A DNA stretch of 64,000 nucleotides from Saccharopolyspora galaxeae (lineage in GTDB: Bacteria > Actinomycetota > Actinomycetes > Mycobacteriales > Pseudonocardiaceae). Below are positions 54,586-63,498 of this stretch, piece by piece. Location of the stretch: contig NZ_JADDUE010000008.1 of NCBI RefSeq assembly GCF_016526145.1, positions 62,001 through 126,000 of the forward strand, given 5' to 3'. Position 1 is the stretch's first letter. Each line of letters starts with the position of its first letter. Under the pieces are notes generated by a model. The model had not been told where the DNA came from, searched no databases, and saw only the letters and a list, made by a program, of their open reading frames with translations. A program made the position numbers and the translations under genes.

Positions 54586-54619
54586 CCGGGCCGTGAGCGA
54601 ATTTCCGCTCACGGCCCGG
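54586..54619 (-). terminator. Hairpin terminator of the membrane STAND gene
   Basis: A perfect 14-bp stem CCGGGCCGTGAGCG / CGCTCACGGCCCGG with a 6-bp loop, 93 bp after the stop of the minus-strand gene at 54712. No T tract. The surrounding 54231-54711 gap also contains a 375-bp reading frame (54328-54702, minus) that I do not consider a gene. Confidence 0.75.
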
Positions 54620-54711
54620 GTTTCCGCCGCCGGGGTCGCGGCGACCGTCAGCGCGCAGGAGGTTCGTCCGCGCTGGGACCGGTCATGGTGCCGCGACCGC
54701 ACCCCAGGTGC

Positions 54712-57321
54712 TCAGCCAGGGGGCTCGCTGACCACGGCTGCCCCGTTCGGGCGCCATCCTTGCACGACCAACGCGCCGCCTTGGAGCGTTGCGGAGAGCA
54801 TCGGTTGCATCCGCGTGCCGAGTTCGTCCGGGATGCCTCCGAGGTGGGCGTAGGACACCCGGCTCGGATCATCTTGGTGGCGGACGAAGATGTTCACGGC
54901 TCCGGACTCGTCGGACGCCACGATCGGCAGGCCGGTGTAGGCGTCTGGGAGTTCGGGAACGGGATACCACTCCTGCGGCCACTGGTTGGGGCCGAGGTCC
55001 CGGCTCTCGGGCAGCTGCCGCAAGGCGCGATTGCCGTCCAGCGCGAACAGCACCAGCCGGTCGTCGATCATCATCACCGCCGGTGGACTGTGCAGCTGGG
55101 CGTTGCCGAGAGGAGGCTCCCGGAACTTGAAGTCGCCGGAGACCTCCTGCGCCCATGTGCGCATGTAGTGGCTCCTGTCCAGCACGAACACGCGCAAGAA
55201 GCCCGAATCGTCCCGGTGGACCTTCGGGTCCTCGTCGGTCAGCGTTCCGTCCAGCATCTTGCGTTTCCAGCCCTCGTTCTGCGCCAGTCGCCAGACGCTC
55301 CCGCCGGAGTCCCTGGTGATCACCACGAGGTTCCCGCTGCGGTCCTGGGCCGCCGCCGGCGTGCCGGACATGCCGGTCGCGATCTCTTTCCAGTCGTCTG
55401 CCTGCGACGGAACGCCCGGCTCGACGTTCGGGTTGTACAGCAGCCTCCCGGCCGTGTCGGTCACGAACCCGACCAGCCTTCCGTTGCGGTCCGGCACGAG
55501 CACCGGACGGGTTTCGGCCATAGCGCTCACACCGAGATCGCCGTCCGGTTCCGGTGCCGTTGCAGCGGAAGATTGCACGTATCGGTGCACCGTGCCCGGG
55601 CCGCTCCCAAGCGTGACGAGGCTGCCGTCCCCGGCCTGAGCCGTCGAACGGGCCGGGAGATCGCAGTCGGGGCGGTCGCACTCGGCCGACGATGCGGGCG
55701 GTGCCTGCGGTGGCGGCTCCGCGGCGGCTGGAGGTTCCGGCGTGGGTGCCGGGTTGGGCGTCGTGGCCGGTGGCGGCCCGGGAATCTGCGCAGGCGGCAT
55801 CTGTCGCACCGGCGGCGGTTCGGCCGGTGGCCCGTCGCGGCCGACGTCCAGCTGCGCGGCGAACGCGACTCCCGCGGACAGCACCACGGCAGCCGGAACG
55901 CCCACCAACACCGTCCGGCGCACCCGGCGGCCGCGCGACGCCTTGCGCCCCGCGGATTCCCGGGCCAGCGCGGAGCTCGCCGGGATCTGCACTCCGGGCT
56001 GGGACCGATCCGCCGCACGGCGGTGGAAATGGCCCTGCGCGCGCAGGTACGGATCGGATTCCGGCGACACCGCCGCGGCTCCCGATCCCGATTTCCCCGC
56101 CGATTTCGGCTGGAACGAACCCAGGAAGGCCCGGTGGTATTCGGGCAGCTCGGCGCCGACCCGCTTGCGCAGGTAGTCACCGACGACATCGTGCACCTGA
56201 ACGGCGGGTGCGTCGCCGACCCAGCACCGCTGCACCAAGGCCAGCTCGTCGAGCCGCGCGAGCAGATCCTCGACCGCGTCCGCGGTCATGCCCGCGACAC
56301 GACCCCAGTACGTCCGCAACGTCTCGGGCGGGATGAACGCGTCCCCGGGGAAGATCGCGAGGTCGAAGCACCGCTGCCGGTGCTGCTCGCCGAGCAGGGA
56401 CAGGTTCAGCTCGATCATGGCCGAGGCCGTGTCGCAGCGCTGCGTCACGGCCGTGCGGTCCACCTCCTGCGCACCGCGGGAGAGCCGATCGGCCACTTTT
56501 CGCGCCGCATCGGAAAGCGAACGCCCGCCGTTGACGTACTTGTGCACGGCACGATTGGCCAGCGCCAGCATCAACGGCCACCCGTGCGTGCGGGCCAGCA
56601 GCGGATCCACCTGATCCGGATGGTGCGTCGACCACCCCGCGCACAACACGGCCTGAGCTTGGTCCGGCTGCATCGCCCCGGCAGTCACCGGCGCGGCGCC
56701 CTGCGCCAGCAACTCCGGGAACCTGGTGGTGACCAGCTTGCGGCAGTTCGTGCCCGCGGCCGCGAACGGTTCCAGCTGCGAACGCCGCCACACGTCGTCG
56801 ATCACCAGCAGGCAGCGCTTGTCCGCCACGAGGTTGCCGAGATGTTCACCGGCCTTGTCCGGGCCGGTGAACGACGGGCGGCTTCCGGACAACCGCTCGG
56901 ACAGCTCGTTGAGCTTGGTCGCCAGGTCCGGCCCGGCGGCGTCGTACCCGATCGTCGTCCACAGCACGCCGTCGGGGAACGACTCGGCCACCCGCGCGTC
57001 GCGGCACGCCATTGTGGCCAGCGTGGTCTTGCCGAACCCGCTGTCCCCGGTGACGCCGGTCGGCAGCTCGGTTCCGGCGGCACCGCGCAATGCCTCGATC
57101 AGTTCGTCGAGCAGCTCCGGGCGAGGCACCGCGGAATGCGCGGGAATCGGCAACGAGTCTCCGGTGCTCGGGCGAACCGACGACGATCCGCCCGTGTTGA
57201 TCGTGAGACCACCGGAAATACTGCCGCCGACTTGCATCGCCAGACCGACGTGGTCGCCGACCTGGTTCGACGTCGACGCCACTTCCGCTGCGGCGTCGTC
57301 GCCTTCCGACCTTTCCGACAA
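54712..57321 (-). CDS. Transmembrane STAND NTPase with C-terminal beta-propeller-like ectodomain
   Basis: An 869-residue, unusual multidomain protein. Residues 19-43 are a Gln/Gly-rich motif (NQVGDHVGLAMQVGGSISGG). The NB-ARC domain spans about 65-400: P-loop TGDSGFGKTT at 91-100, Walker B LLVIDDVW at 171-178, sensor LVTTRFPELL and GWPLMLALANRA. A basic stretch (RKASRGRRVRRT) precedes one membrane helix at 471-490, so the NTPase should be inside. A Pro-rich linker (about 498-544) and two cysteines follow. Residues about 560-869 are repeating beta-rich blades (SLVTLGSGPGTVHRYVQSS, RPVLVPDRNGRLVGFVTDT, AAAQDRSGNLVVITRDSGGS, and others), like a PLL-type lectin propeller, placed outside. The upstream 57322-58110 gap holds its promoter and no other clear gene. 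Confidence 0.82.
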   Translation of the reverse strand: MSERSEGDDAAAEVASTSNQVGDHVGLAMQVGGSISGGLTINTGGSSSVRPSTGDSLPIPAHSAVPRPELLDELIEALRGAAGTELPTGVTGDSGFGKTTLATMACRDARVAESFPDGVLWTTIGYDAAGPDLATKLNELSERLSGSRPSFTGPDKAGEHLGNLVADKRCLLVIDDVWRRSQLEPFAAAGTNCRKLVTTRFPELLAQGAAPVTAGAMQPDQAQAVLCAGWSTHHPDQVDPLLARTHGWPLMLALANRAVHKYVNGGRSLSDAARKVADRLSRGAQEVDRTAVTQRCDTASAMIELNLSLLGEQHRQRCFDLAIFPGDAFIPPETLRTYWGRVAGMTADAVEDLLARLDELALVQRCWVGDAPAVQVHDVVGDYLRKRVGAELPEYHRAFLGSFQPKSAGKSGSGAAAVSPESDPYLRAQGHFHRRAADRSQPGVQIPASSALARESAGRKASRGRRVRRTVLVGVPAAVVLSAGVAFAAQLDVGRDGPPAEPPPVRQMPPAQIPGPPPATTPNPAPTPEPPAAAEPPPQAPPASSAECDRPDCDLPARSTAQAGDGSLVTLGSGPGTVHRYVQSSAATAPEPDGDLGVSAMAETRPVLVPDRNGRLVGFVTDTAGRLLYNPNVEPGVPSQADDWKEIATGMSGTPAAAQDRSGNLVVITRDSGGSVWRLAQNEGWKRKMLDGTLTDEDPKVHRDDSGFLRVFVLDRSHYMRTWAQEVSGDFKFREPPLGNAQLHSPPAVMMIDDRLVLFALDGNRALRQLPESRDLGPNQWPQEWYPVPELPDAYTGLPIVASDESGAVNIFVRHQDDPSRVSYAHLGGIPDELGTRMQPMLSATLQGGALVVQGWRPNGAAVVSEPPG

Positions 57322-57993
57322 GGATCTACAGTTCCTCTCCGCGGACCGGACCGGTCCACACGTCCGACTAGTTCGAGTTCCGGCCGCACAACGCCGAAGA
57401 ACCGAAGCGCCGCCCGGACATCGCGGGGACGATGCCCGATGCAGGCAGAACGGGCGGACATGGGCTACCGCTGCGGAACGAGAAGCTCCGGCAGCGCGCG
57501 AATTCCGCCCGAAAGCACCCGGGCGACGGTTCCATCAGCGAGCACGCAACGGGCACGCCGTTGCGGTTCGCCCGAGGCGGACCGAGCTCGCACCCCTGAC
57601 TCGGCCCGGTGCTGTGCGCTCCGGGAGGCGCGCGAACACGCCTCCTGCGATAAGTTGATCAGTTGTCGCTCGCTACCACTTCTCCCCGGCACAACGTCCG
57701 CACACGCTTCTTCGGAATATGCAGCAATCGCCGATACCGGCGATTAATCCAGTCCTGATGCGGGACAGTCAACTTACTTGAACTTGAATTCGCTGCGGGA
57801 TCGAGCAGGATTGCGACGAGCGGGCATACCGATCGACGAGCGGTCGCTTCCGAACGACGAATGACGAGCGCAAGTTCGTCCCGGCCGAACTCGGCCGGGC
57901 GCACGAACAATAATCGTTGCTTACTGAACCAGCACTGCCGCAAACAAATTGATTCCGAAATCATTGCCCTGGTCCGCGACGGCCGATGAATCG

Positions 57994-58035
57994 GCCACAG
58001 TGGACGCTCCGATCGCGGAGTGTCCACTGTGGCCG
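57994..58035 (-). terminator. Long palindrome, probable terminator of the FMN-binding protein gene
   Basis: A 19-bp stem (arms 57994-58012 and 58017-58035, one mismatch) with a 4-bp loop; the arms begin GGCCACAGTGGAC and end GTCCACTGTGGCC. It starts 75 bp after the stop of the minus-strand gene at 58111. It could alternatively be an operator, but no gene starts next to it. Confidence 0.65.
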
Positions 58036-58110
58036 GTATCGGCGCGCGTTCCGGGCCGGTTCGCGAGCGGCGGAGCCTGCGGTCGTGCGGGACCGCCACC
58101 GGACTTCCTG

Positions 58111-58536
58111 CTAGAACGACCCCATCTCGGCCGACAGCCAATGCTCCGGGCGCATGTAGATGGTCACGTGCTCACCGAGCTCCGTGCGCTCGTACTCCAC
58201 GAAGTTCGCGGCCGCCTCCGGCGGCAGGTACCGCTCGGCCATGCGCCGGGAGGCTTCCTCGCTCCCCGCCTCGATCCGGGTGACCGGACCTTCCACCGAG
58301 ACGTAGCGCACGGTCGGCTCGATCCGCTGCGCCAGCAGGCTGAACCGGCCCGCGGCGCGGATCGCTTCGGCCTTGCGCGACTGCGCCCCGGTGCTGATCC
58401 AAAGCTCCTCGCCGGGCGAGTAGTGGTACCAGATCGGGACCGTCATCGGCGCGCGACCGTTCGTCCACGCCACCGCGAGCGATCCCGTGTGCGGTTCGGC
58501 GAGGAATTGCTCTCGTTCCTGTGCAGACAGTGCCAT
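58111..58536 (-). CDS. Pyridoxamine 5'-phosphate oxidase-like FMN/F420-binding protein
   Basis: A 141-residue split-barrel flavin-binding protein: SAQEREQFLAEPHTGSLAVA opens the fold, then MTVPIWYHYSPGEELWISTG and SRKAEAIRAAGRFSLLAQ follow. RYVSVEGPVTRIE and a C-terminal VTIYMRPEHWLSAEM match the small actinobacterial FDOR/PNPOx-like proteins that use FMN or F420 to reduce small molecules. I chose the ATG at 58536 because the sequence after it matches the family start; the 58560 reading only adds eight residues. It precedes no obvious partner and is followed by a large palindrome. Confidence 0.82.
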   Translation of the reverse strand: MALSAQEREQFLAEPHTGSLAVAWTNGRAPMTVPIWYHYSPGEELWISTGAQSRKAEAIRAAGRFSLLAQRIEPTVRYVSVEGPVTRIEAGSEEASRRMAERYLPPEAAANFVEYERTELGEHVTIYMRPEHWLSAEMGSF

Positions 58537-58593
58537 GCACTCGAAGATAGCGGCGGTCACCGACGATCGCCCGCGTCCGCGGAAGCTCGCAGC

Positions 58594-60054
58594 TCACGAC
58601 GAGCACGCCGCCGGCGCGGGTTCGATGCTGTCCCGCACGGCGCGCCAGGACGCGAACAGGTCGCGGTATCGCCGGGCTCGCGCCGGGTCGGGTTCGATGG
58701 CGTGCAGTCGGCAACCGAGCAGCGTGCGGGCTTCGTCCAAGTTCCCGGCCGCATCGGTGGCGACAAGGGCGACCGCGGCGGCGCCGAGCAGCGTGACGTC
58801 CGGGTCGGAGCACACCATGGTGGTCCGCTCCAGCACATCCGCCCGCAACCGGGCGGCGACCGGTGACCGGGTGATGCCGCCTGCCAGCACGATCGGCCGC
58901 GGTGCGCCGTTGGACGGCGGGTCCAGCAGGTCCACCCCTTCCCGGACGGTGAACGCCGCACCTTCCTGCGCCGCGCGCAGGAAATGGGCCGCGGAGTGCG
59001 CGGGGGTCTGGCCGAGCACGGCACCTCGGTCGGTGGGGCGCCAGCGCGGAAACCGGCTGCCGGTGGTGGACGGCAACACCACCAGCCCTTCGGAGCCGGG
59101 CGGCACCGCTTCGAACTCGTCGTCCTCGACGCGACCGAGGAGCCGGCGCCAGCGCGCCACCGCGCCCCCGGTCATCCCGGACGCGCCACCCGCCAGCCAG
59201 CGGTCCCCGATCAGCGCGGGATTCAGCATCGCCGCGGGCGGTGCCGAATCCGCGTCGTCCAGCTGCCGCCCCACCATGTCGGTCGTGCCGGCCACATCGG
59301 CGATGGCACCGGTGTCCGAGCCGAGCAGCAGGCCCGTCCCGATCGACCCGTCCGGCCCGCCCGCCAGCACCGGTGTCCCGGACGGCAGTCCGCAGCGCTC
59401 GGCAGCCTCGCGGTGCACCCGGCCCACGACGTCCGCGGGCCGCACTTGCCGGGGCAGCCACGCCTGGTCGATCCCGAGCGCACGAACTGCGGTCTCGTTC
59501 CACGACCGGCCAGTGACGTCCGCGAGCAGCGTGTAGGCGGCGTGCACCCCGTCGGTGACGATCTCGCCGGTGAGCCTGGCGACCAGGAAGTCCTTCGGGG
59601 TGAGCAGGTGCCGCACCCAGGCAGCGGCTTCCGGGGTGCGCAGCAGCGCCAGCGCGCGAGCGAGGAATCCGCCGCTCAGCGCGGGGCGCCTCGATGCCTG
59701 CAGCAGCGCTTCGCGCAGCTCGCCGTCGATCGCCTGCAGCTCGGCGAGGCCGCGCGGATCGGACCAGCCGCCCGCGCGGTCCACCGGGCGCAGCCCCTCG
59801 TCCACCGCGACCGTCCCGACGTGCGCGGTGATCACCACGGCGGAGACCGTCCGGCCCGTAAGGTCCAGCGCCGCGACCGCCGAGACCACGTCGCTGAACA
59901 ACCGCTCCGCGTCGAAGTGCTCGCCACCGCGGTCGGGGCGTTCCACGCGGCTGCGGTCGCGAACCTCGCCGGATTCGGTGACCAGCGCCGCGCGGACCGC
60001 GGACGTGCCTGCGTCGACGGCGACCACACCGCGTTGCGCGGCACTCATCGGCAT
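58594..60054 (-). CDS. FGGY family carbohydrate kinase (xylulokinase-like)
   Basis: A 486-residue FGGY kinase with the two-domain actin-like ATPase fold. The N-terminal phosphate loop is VVAVDAGTSAVRAALVTESG. LTPKDFLVARLTGEIVTDGV is the FGGY-type hinge region. GGPDGSIGTGLLLGSDTGAI gives the catalytic Asp and second phosphate loop. IVLAGGITRSPVAARLRADV is the adenosine motif. It phosphorylates a sugar or polyol that is not determined. The ATG at 60054 has AGGATGAG upstream. It lies 118 bp downstream of the CoA-transferase gene and could be its operon partner, although kinase and CoA-transferase chemistry do not obviously connect. Confidence 0.88.
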   Translation of the reverse strand: MPMSAAQRGVVAVDAGTSAVRAALVTESGEVRDRSRVERPDRGGEHFDAERLFSDVVSAVAALDLTGRTVSAVVITAHVGTVAVDEGLRPVDRAGGWSDPRGLAELQAIDGELREALLQASRRPALSGGFLARALALLRTPEAAAWVRHLLTPKDFLVARLTGEIVTDGVHAAYTLLADVTGRSWNETAVRALGIDQAWLPRQVRPADVVGRVHREAAERCGLPSGTPVLAGGPDGSIGTGLLLGSDTGAIADVAGTTDMVGRQLDDADSAPPAAMLNPALIGDRWLAGGASGMTGGAVARWRRLLGRVEDDEFEAVPPGSEGLVVLPSTTGSRFPRWRPTDRGAVLGQTPAHSAAHFLRAAQEGAAFTVREGVDLLDPPSNGAPRPIVLAGGITRSPVAARLRADVLERTTMVCSDPDVTLLGAAAVALVATDAAGNLDEARTLLGCRLHAIEPDPARARRYRDLFASWRAVRDSIEPAPAACSS

Positions 60055-60171
60055 CCGCTCATCCTGGACCTCCAACCTCGCGGCCCGCTGCCCGACCCGC
60101 GCCCGTCGGTGCGTTTCGAGCGGCACCGGCCGCGTGCGCGCTCGTTCGGCGACGGGCGTTCAGCACGCGGT

Positions 60172-61371
60172 TCACAATGCACCGCTGTCGCGCAGCTCAG
60201 CCAGCTCCTCCTCGGTGCGGCCGAGGATGGTGCGGTAGACGTACTCGTTGTCCTCGCCGACCCGCGGCGGCGCCTTGCGGGTGGTCGGCTGGCTCCGGTC
60301 CATCTTCACCGGGTTGCCGGGCAACCGGAGCACTCCGAGATCGGGGTGCTCGACCTCCGCGATCATCTCGCGGGCGGCGATCTGCGGCGAAGCGGCCACC
60401 TCGGCGACGGATTCGACCTTCGCGCACGGGACGCCCGCTTCGTCGAGCAGGTCGCCGATTTCCGCGCAGGTGCGGGTCTTCGCCCAGTCCGCAACGGCCT
60501 GCTCCAGCGTCTCCTGATCCGCCATCCGTCCGGGGACGGTGCGGTACTCGGGCACTTCCAGCAGGTCGGTGCGGCCGATGCTGCGGCACAGCTTCGGGAA
60601 CAGGCCGTTGGTGCCCGCCTGGATGTAGACGTCGCCGTCGCGGGCCCGGTACACGTTGACCGGTGCGGTCAGCAGGTCCCGCGAGCCGCTGCGCGGCATG
60701 TCCAGGTCCAGCATCAGGTGCGCGATCAGGCGGGTGCCGAGGGTGGCGAACATCGAATCCAGCGAGGCGACGTCGACCCGCTGGCCCTTCCCGGTCTCCT
60801 TCTTGTCCGCCAGCGCGGCGAACGCGCCGATCGCCGCCTGGTAGCCGCTGACGTAGTCGGCGATGTAGGTGCCGGTCAGCGTCGGCTCGCCGGAAGCCTC
60901 ACCGGTGATCGACATCAGCCCGGAGGAAGCCTGCGAGATCGCGTCGAACAGCGCTCGCTGCGCCATCGGGCCGGTCTGGCCGAACCCGGAGACCGACACC
61001 AGGATGATCTCCGGGTGGAGCTCGGTCAGCCGCTCGTAGCCCAGCCCCATCCGCTCCATCGTGCCCGGCCGGTAGTTCTCCACCACCACATCGGCCCAGC
61101 GGACCAGGTCTTCGAGGATCGCGGCCGCGCTCGGGTGGCGGGTGTCGAGCGTGGCGCCGTGCTTGTTGCGGTTGTAGAGCATCGTGTAGACGCTCTCGCC
61201 CCGGTAGTAGGGCTCGTGGTGGCGCGCGTCCTCACCGCCGGGACGTTCGATCTTGACGACCTCGGCGCCGAAATCGGCGAGGATCTGCGCGCAGACCGGT
61301 CCCGCGATGAACCTCGACAGGTCGAGCACTTTGAGCCCGCCGAGCGGGCCGGGCGTTGCGGATGGCGTCAT
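60172..61371 (-). CDS. CaiB/BaiF family (class III) CoA-transferase
   Basis: A 399-residue class III CoA-transferase. Motifs: LKVLDLSRFIAGPVCAQILA, DFGAEVVKIERPGGEDAR, NRNKHGATLD and VVENYRPGTMERMGLGYE, plus SVSGFGQTGP and GEPTLTGTYIADYVSGYQAA. The catalytic Asp expected in the middle of the protein is probably the Asp of YIADYVSG, a position occupied by Asp in formyl-CoA transferases. It swaps CoA between carboxylic acids. The ThDP enzyme gene immediately upstream makes an oxalyl-CoA-type or 2-hydroxyacyl-CoA pathway conceivable. The ATG at 61371 has GGGAAGG upstream. Confidence 0.9.
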   Translation of the reverse strand: MTPSATPGPLGGLKVLDLSRFIAGPVCAQILADFGAEVVKIERPGGEDARHHEPYYRGESVYTMLYNRNKHGATLDTRHPSAAAILEDLVRWADVVVENYRPGTMERMGLGYERLTELHPEIILVSVSGFGQTGPMAQRALFDAISQASSGLMSITGEASGEPTLTGTYIADYVSGYQAAIGAFAALADKKETGKGQRVDVASLDSMFATLGTRLIAHLMLDLDMPRSGSRDLLTAPVNVYRARDGDVYIQAGTNGLFPKLCRSIGRTDLLEVPEYRTVPGRMADQETLEQAVADWAKTRTCAEIGDLLDEAGVPCAKVESVAEVAASPQIAAREMIAEVEHPDLGVLRLPGNPVKMDRSQPTTRKAPPRVGEDNEYVYRTILGRTEEELAELRDSGAL

Positions 61372-61447
61372 TGCCTTCCCCTTCCCTGCCGCCGGGCGGG
61401 CCGCCCGGCGCGATCGGAGCACATCGATCCCGCTACCGGCACCCGGA

Positions 61448-63142
61448 TCAGGCCGGGCGGTGCGGCGCGAACGCGGGATAGGTCCAGGCGTTCGCCGTGC
61501 GGTCCAGCGCGACGTCGATGAGGAACGGGCGGGCGGTGGCGAAGGCGTCCTTCGCGGCGGCCATCAGCTCGCCGACCTCGGTGACGCGCAGGGCCGCCAC
61601 CCCCATCCCGGCCGCGACCTGCGCGAAATCGATCTCGCCGAAGTCGACTCCGGTGGTGCGGCCGCGGAAGTGCAACTCCTGCTCCTGGCGGATGTTGCCG
61701 TAGCTGGAATCGTTGAACACGGCCAGCACCACCGGCCCGCCCCCGCGCGCCAGCGTTTCCAGCTCCCCCAGGCTCATCCCGAGCGAACCGTCGCCGATCA
61801 GCGCGAGCACCGGCCGCTGCGGCTCGACCGCGACGGCCGCGATGGCGGCGGGCAGCGCGAAACCCATGTTTCCGAAACCGACGGGTTTGAGGTAGCGGTG
61901 CGGCAGGTCCATCTCCCACAGGAACGACCACACCCCAGGGTTGCCCGCATCCGGGATGAGCACCGTTTCGGCCGGGGACACCTCGCGCAGCGCGCGGACC
62001 GCGGCCGGTGGCGCGATCCGGCCTTCGGTTTCCGAGGTGCGGGATTCCGAGAGCTGCCACCAATCCCGCTCGGCCTGCCGGAGCTGCTCGATCCATCCGG
62101 CGCGGCCGGCGCGCGCCCGTTCGGCTCCCCCTGCGGTGGCCGTGCGCAGGTCGCGGCTGAACACGGCGAGGTCGCCGACGACACCGGTGGTGCTCTCCGC
62201 GTAGTAGCGCCCGATCACCGCCGGGTCCACGTCGACCTGCACGATCTCCGGTAGCCGCAGCCGCCACCGGCCGGTGGAGACCGCGTTGAGGCTGTTTCCC
62301 AGCGCCAGCACCAGATCCGACTCCGCGACCACGCGGGAACTGAGGTTCGTGCCCATCCGGGACAACGCGCCGAACACCAAGGGATGCGTTGTGGGCACCG
62401 CGCCGATCCCGTTGAACGTGGTCACCACCGGGATGTTCAGCGCCTCGGCCAGCGCCAGCACCGCATCGCAGGCGCGCGAGCGGTTGCCGCCGTTTCCCAG
62501 CCACAGCACCGGACGTTCGGCAGCGAGCACCCGCTCGGCGACGGCCTCGATCTGGTCCGGAGCGGCGATCGGGCGGTCTTGCACCCACTCGCGCGCGGGG
62601 TGCACCGCGGGAACCGGCGGTGCCTCCGGGAGCGCTTGTTCGATGGTGTCCCGGGCGAAGTCGAGGTGGACGGGACCGGGATTGCCGGTCATCGCGTTCA
62701 CGTACGCCTCCGCCATCGCCTGCTTGATCGCCGAACCGTGCGCGACCAGCCGGGAGTACTTGGTCAACGGCTTGAACAGCTGCACGTGATCGGCGTTCTG
62801 CGCGTCGTCGTTGTGGATGTTCTCGCCGTTGTTGTTGCAAGTGATGATGATCGCCGGACTGGAGTCGCGAAACGCGCCGCCGACACCGGTGAGCAGGTTC
62901 GTCGCACCCGGCCCGGTGGTGGCGATGGCCACCGCGGGACGACCGGTGAGACGGCCGTGCGCATCGGCCATCACCGCCGCGGCACCTTCGTGCCGCGTGT
63001 GCACGAACTCGATCGACGGGGTGTCGATGAGGGCGTCGGTGATCGCGAGGGTCTGCCCGCCGACCACGCCGAAAACGTGGGTGACGCCGAGCGATTCGAG
63101 CATCCGCACGACGAGCCGCCCGCCGGTGAACTTCTCCGACAT
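61448..63142 (-). CDS. Thiamine-pyrophosphate enzyme (acetolactate synthase/decarboxylase family)
   Basis: A 564-residue ThDP-dependent enzyme with PYR, central and PP domains. The catalytic Glu is in FVHTRHEGAAAVMADAHG. The central domain has LWLGNGGNRS. The ThDP/Mg2+ motif is LIGDGSLGMSLGELETLARG, ending FNDSSYGNIRQEQ (GDG...N). The substrate region (ITCNNNGENIHNDD) departs from acetolactate synthase. Candidates are a carboligase, oxalyl-CoA or phenylpyruvate-type decarboxylase; the adjacent CoA-transferase favours an acyl-CoA substrate, which is inference. Start at ATG 63142. A divergent MHS transporter starts 356 bp away, with promoter and palindrome between. Confidence 0.88.
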   Translation of the reverse strand: MSEKFTGGRLVVRMLESLGVTHVFGVVGGQTLAITDALIDTPSIEFVHTRHEGAAAVMADAHGRLTGRPAVAIATTGPGATNLLTGVGGAFRDSSPAIIITCNNNGENIHNDDAQNADHVQLFKPLTKYSRLVAHGSAIKQAMAEAYVNAMTGNPGPVHLDFARDTIEQALPEAPPVPAVHPAREWVQDRPIAAPDQIEAVAERVLAAERPVLWLGNGGNRSRACDAVLALAEALNIPVVTTFNGIGAVPTTHPLVFGALSRMGTNLSSRVVAESDLVLALGNSLNAVSTGRWRLRLPEIVQVDVDPAVIGRYYAESTTGVVGDLAVFSRDLRTATAGGAERARAGRAGWIEQLRQAERDWWQLSESRTSETEGRIAPPAAVRALREVSPAETVLIPDAGNPGVWSFLWEMDLPHRYLKPVGFGNMGFALPAAIAAVAVEPQRPVLALIGDGSLGMSLGELETLARGGGPVVLAVFNDSSYGNIRQEQELHFRGRTTGVDFGEIDFAQVAAGMGVAALRVTEVGELMAAAKDAFATARPFLIDVALDRTANAWTYPAFAPHRPA

Positions 63143-63316
63143 CCGTGCATCCCTTCGCGTTGAGCGTTTCCGCCGGTGCTACGGCGGGTTGTCGCGGGCG
63201 CAGCCGTGCGAGCCGGGCCGCCCGAGCACGTCGAATCCGGGGAACCGGCCTCGGAATCGGCCGGTGTGCGGGAAAAAATCCTGCGGGGCCGCGGACCTTC
63301 GCGGGGCAGGGACCTC

Positions 63317-63346
63317 TTGACTGGCGCTGCGCGCCGGGGCTTTACT
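63317..63346 (+). promoter_or_regulatory. Putative promoter for the MHS transporter
   Basis: TTGACT (63317-63322) and TTTACT (63341-63346), 18 bp apart, resemble a sigma-70-type -35/-10 pair on the plus strand, 150 bp before the transporter ATG. The palindrome at 63358-63375 sits just after the expected transcript start. Confidence 0.45.
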
Positions 63347-63357
63347 GTACCGTGTCC

Positions 63358-63375
63358 AGACTAGTTGTCTAGTCT
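63358..63375. promoter_or_regulatory. Palindromic operator AGACTAG-TTGT-CTAGTCT
   Basis: A perfect inverted repeat with 7-bp arms and a 4-bp spacer in the divergent gap between the ThDP enzyme (start 63142) and the MHS transporter (start 63499). CTAG is rare in such DNA, which makes the double occurrence notable. The size and symmetry fit a GntR- or MarR-type repressor. No regulator gene lies within the window here; it may lie beyond 64000. Confidence 0.65.
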
Positions 63376-63498
63376 TCTTTCGTCCCGAGTCCGGCCGGCC
63401 CGCAGCGCACGCGGCGACACCGCCCCCTGGCGACGGGGCAGCAGAAATCCGAGCAGCAACCGCAGCGACCTCAACCGCAGTGACAACGGAGTCAGCAC

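Noticed and set aside
54328-54702. A 124-codon minus-strand reading frame after the STAND gene
   Set aside because: It contains the terminator hairpin, has a poly-Gly run and no start signal or family motif. Possibly a relic of a small gene, but not supportable.
54442-57747. An 1101-codon plus-strand frame opposite the membrane STAND gene
   Set aside because: Arg/His/Pro-rich antisense shadow without motifs.
57659-58141. A 160-codon minus-strand frame in the gap before the STAND gene
   Set aside because: It spans the large palindrome and an A+T-richer patch. Composition is irregular, with no ribosome-binding site and no family pattern.
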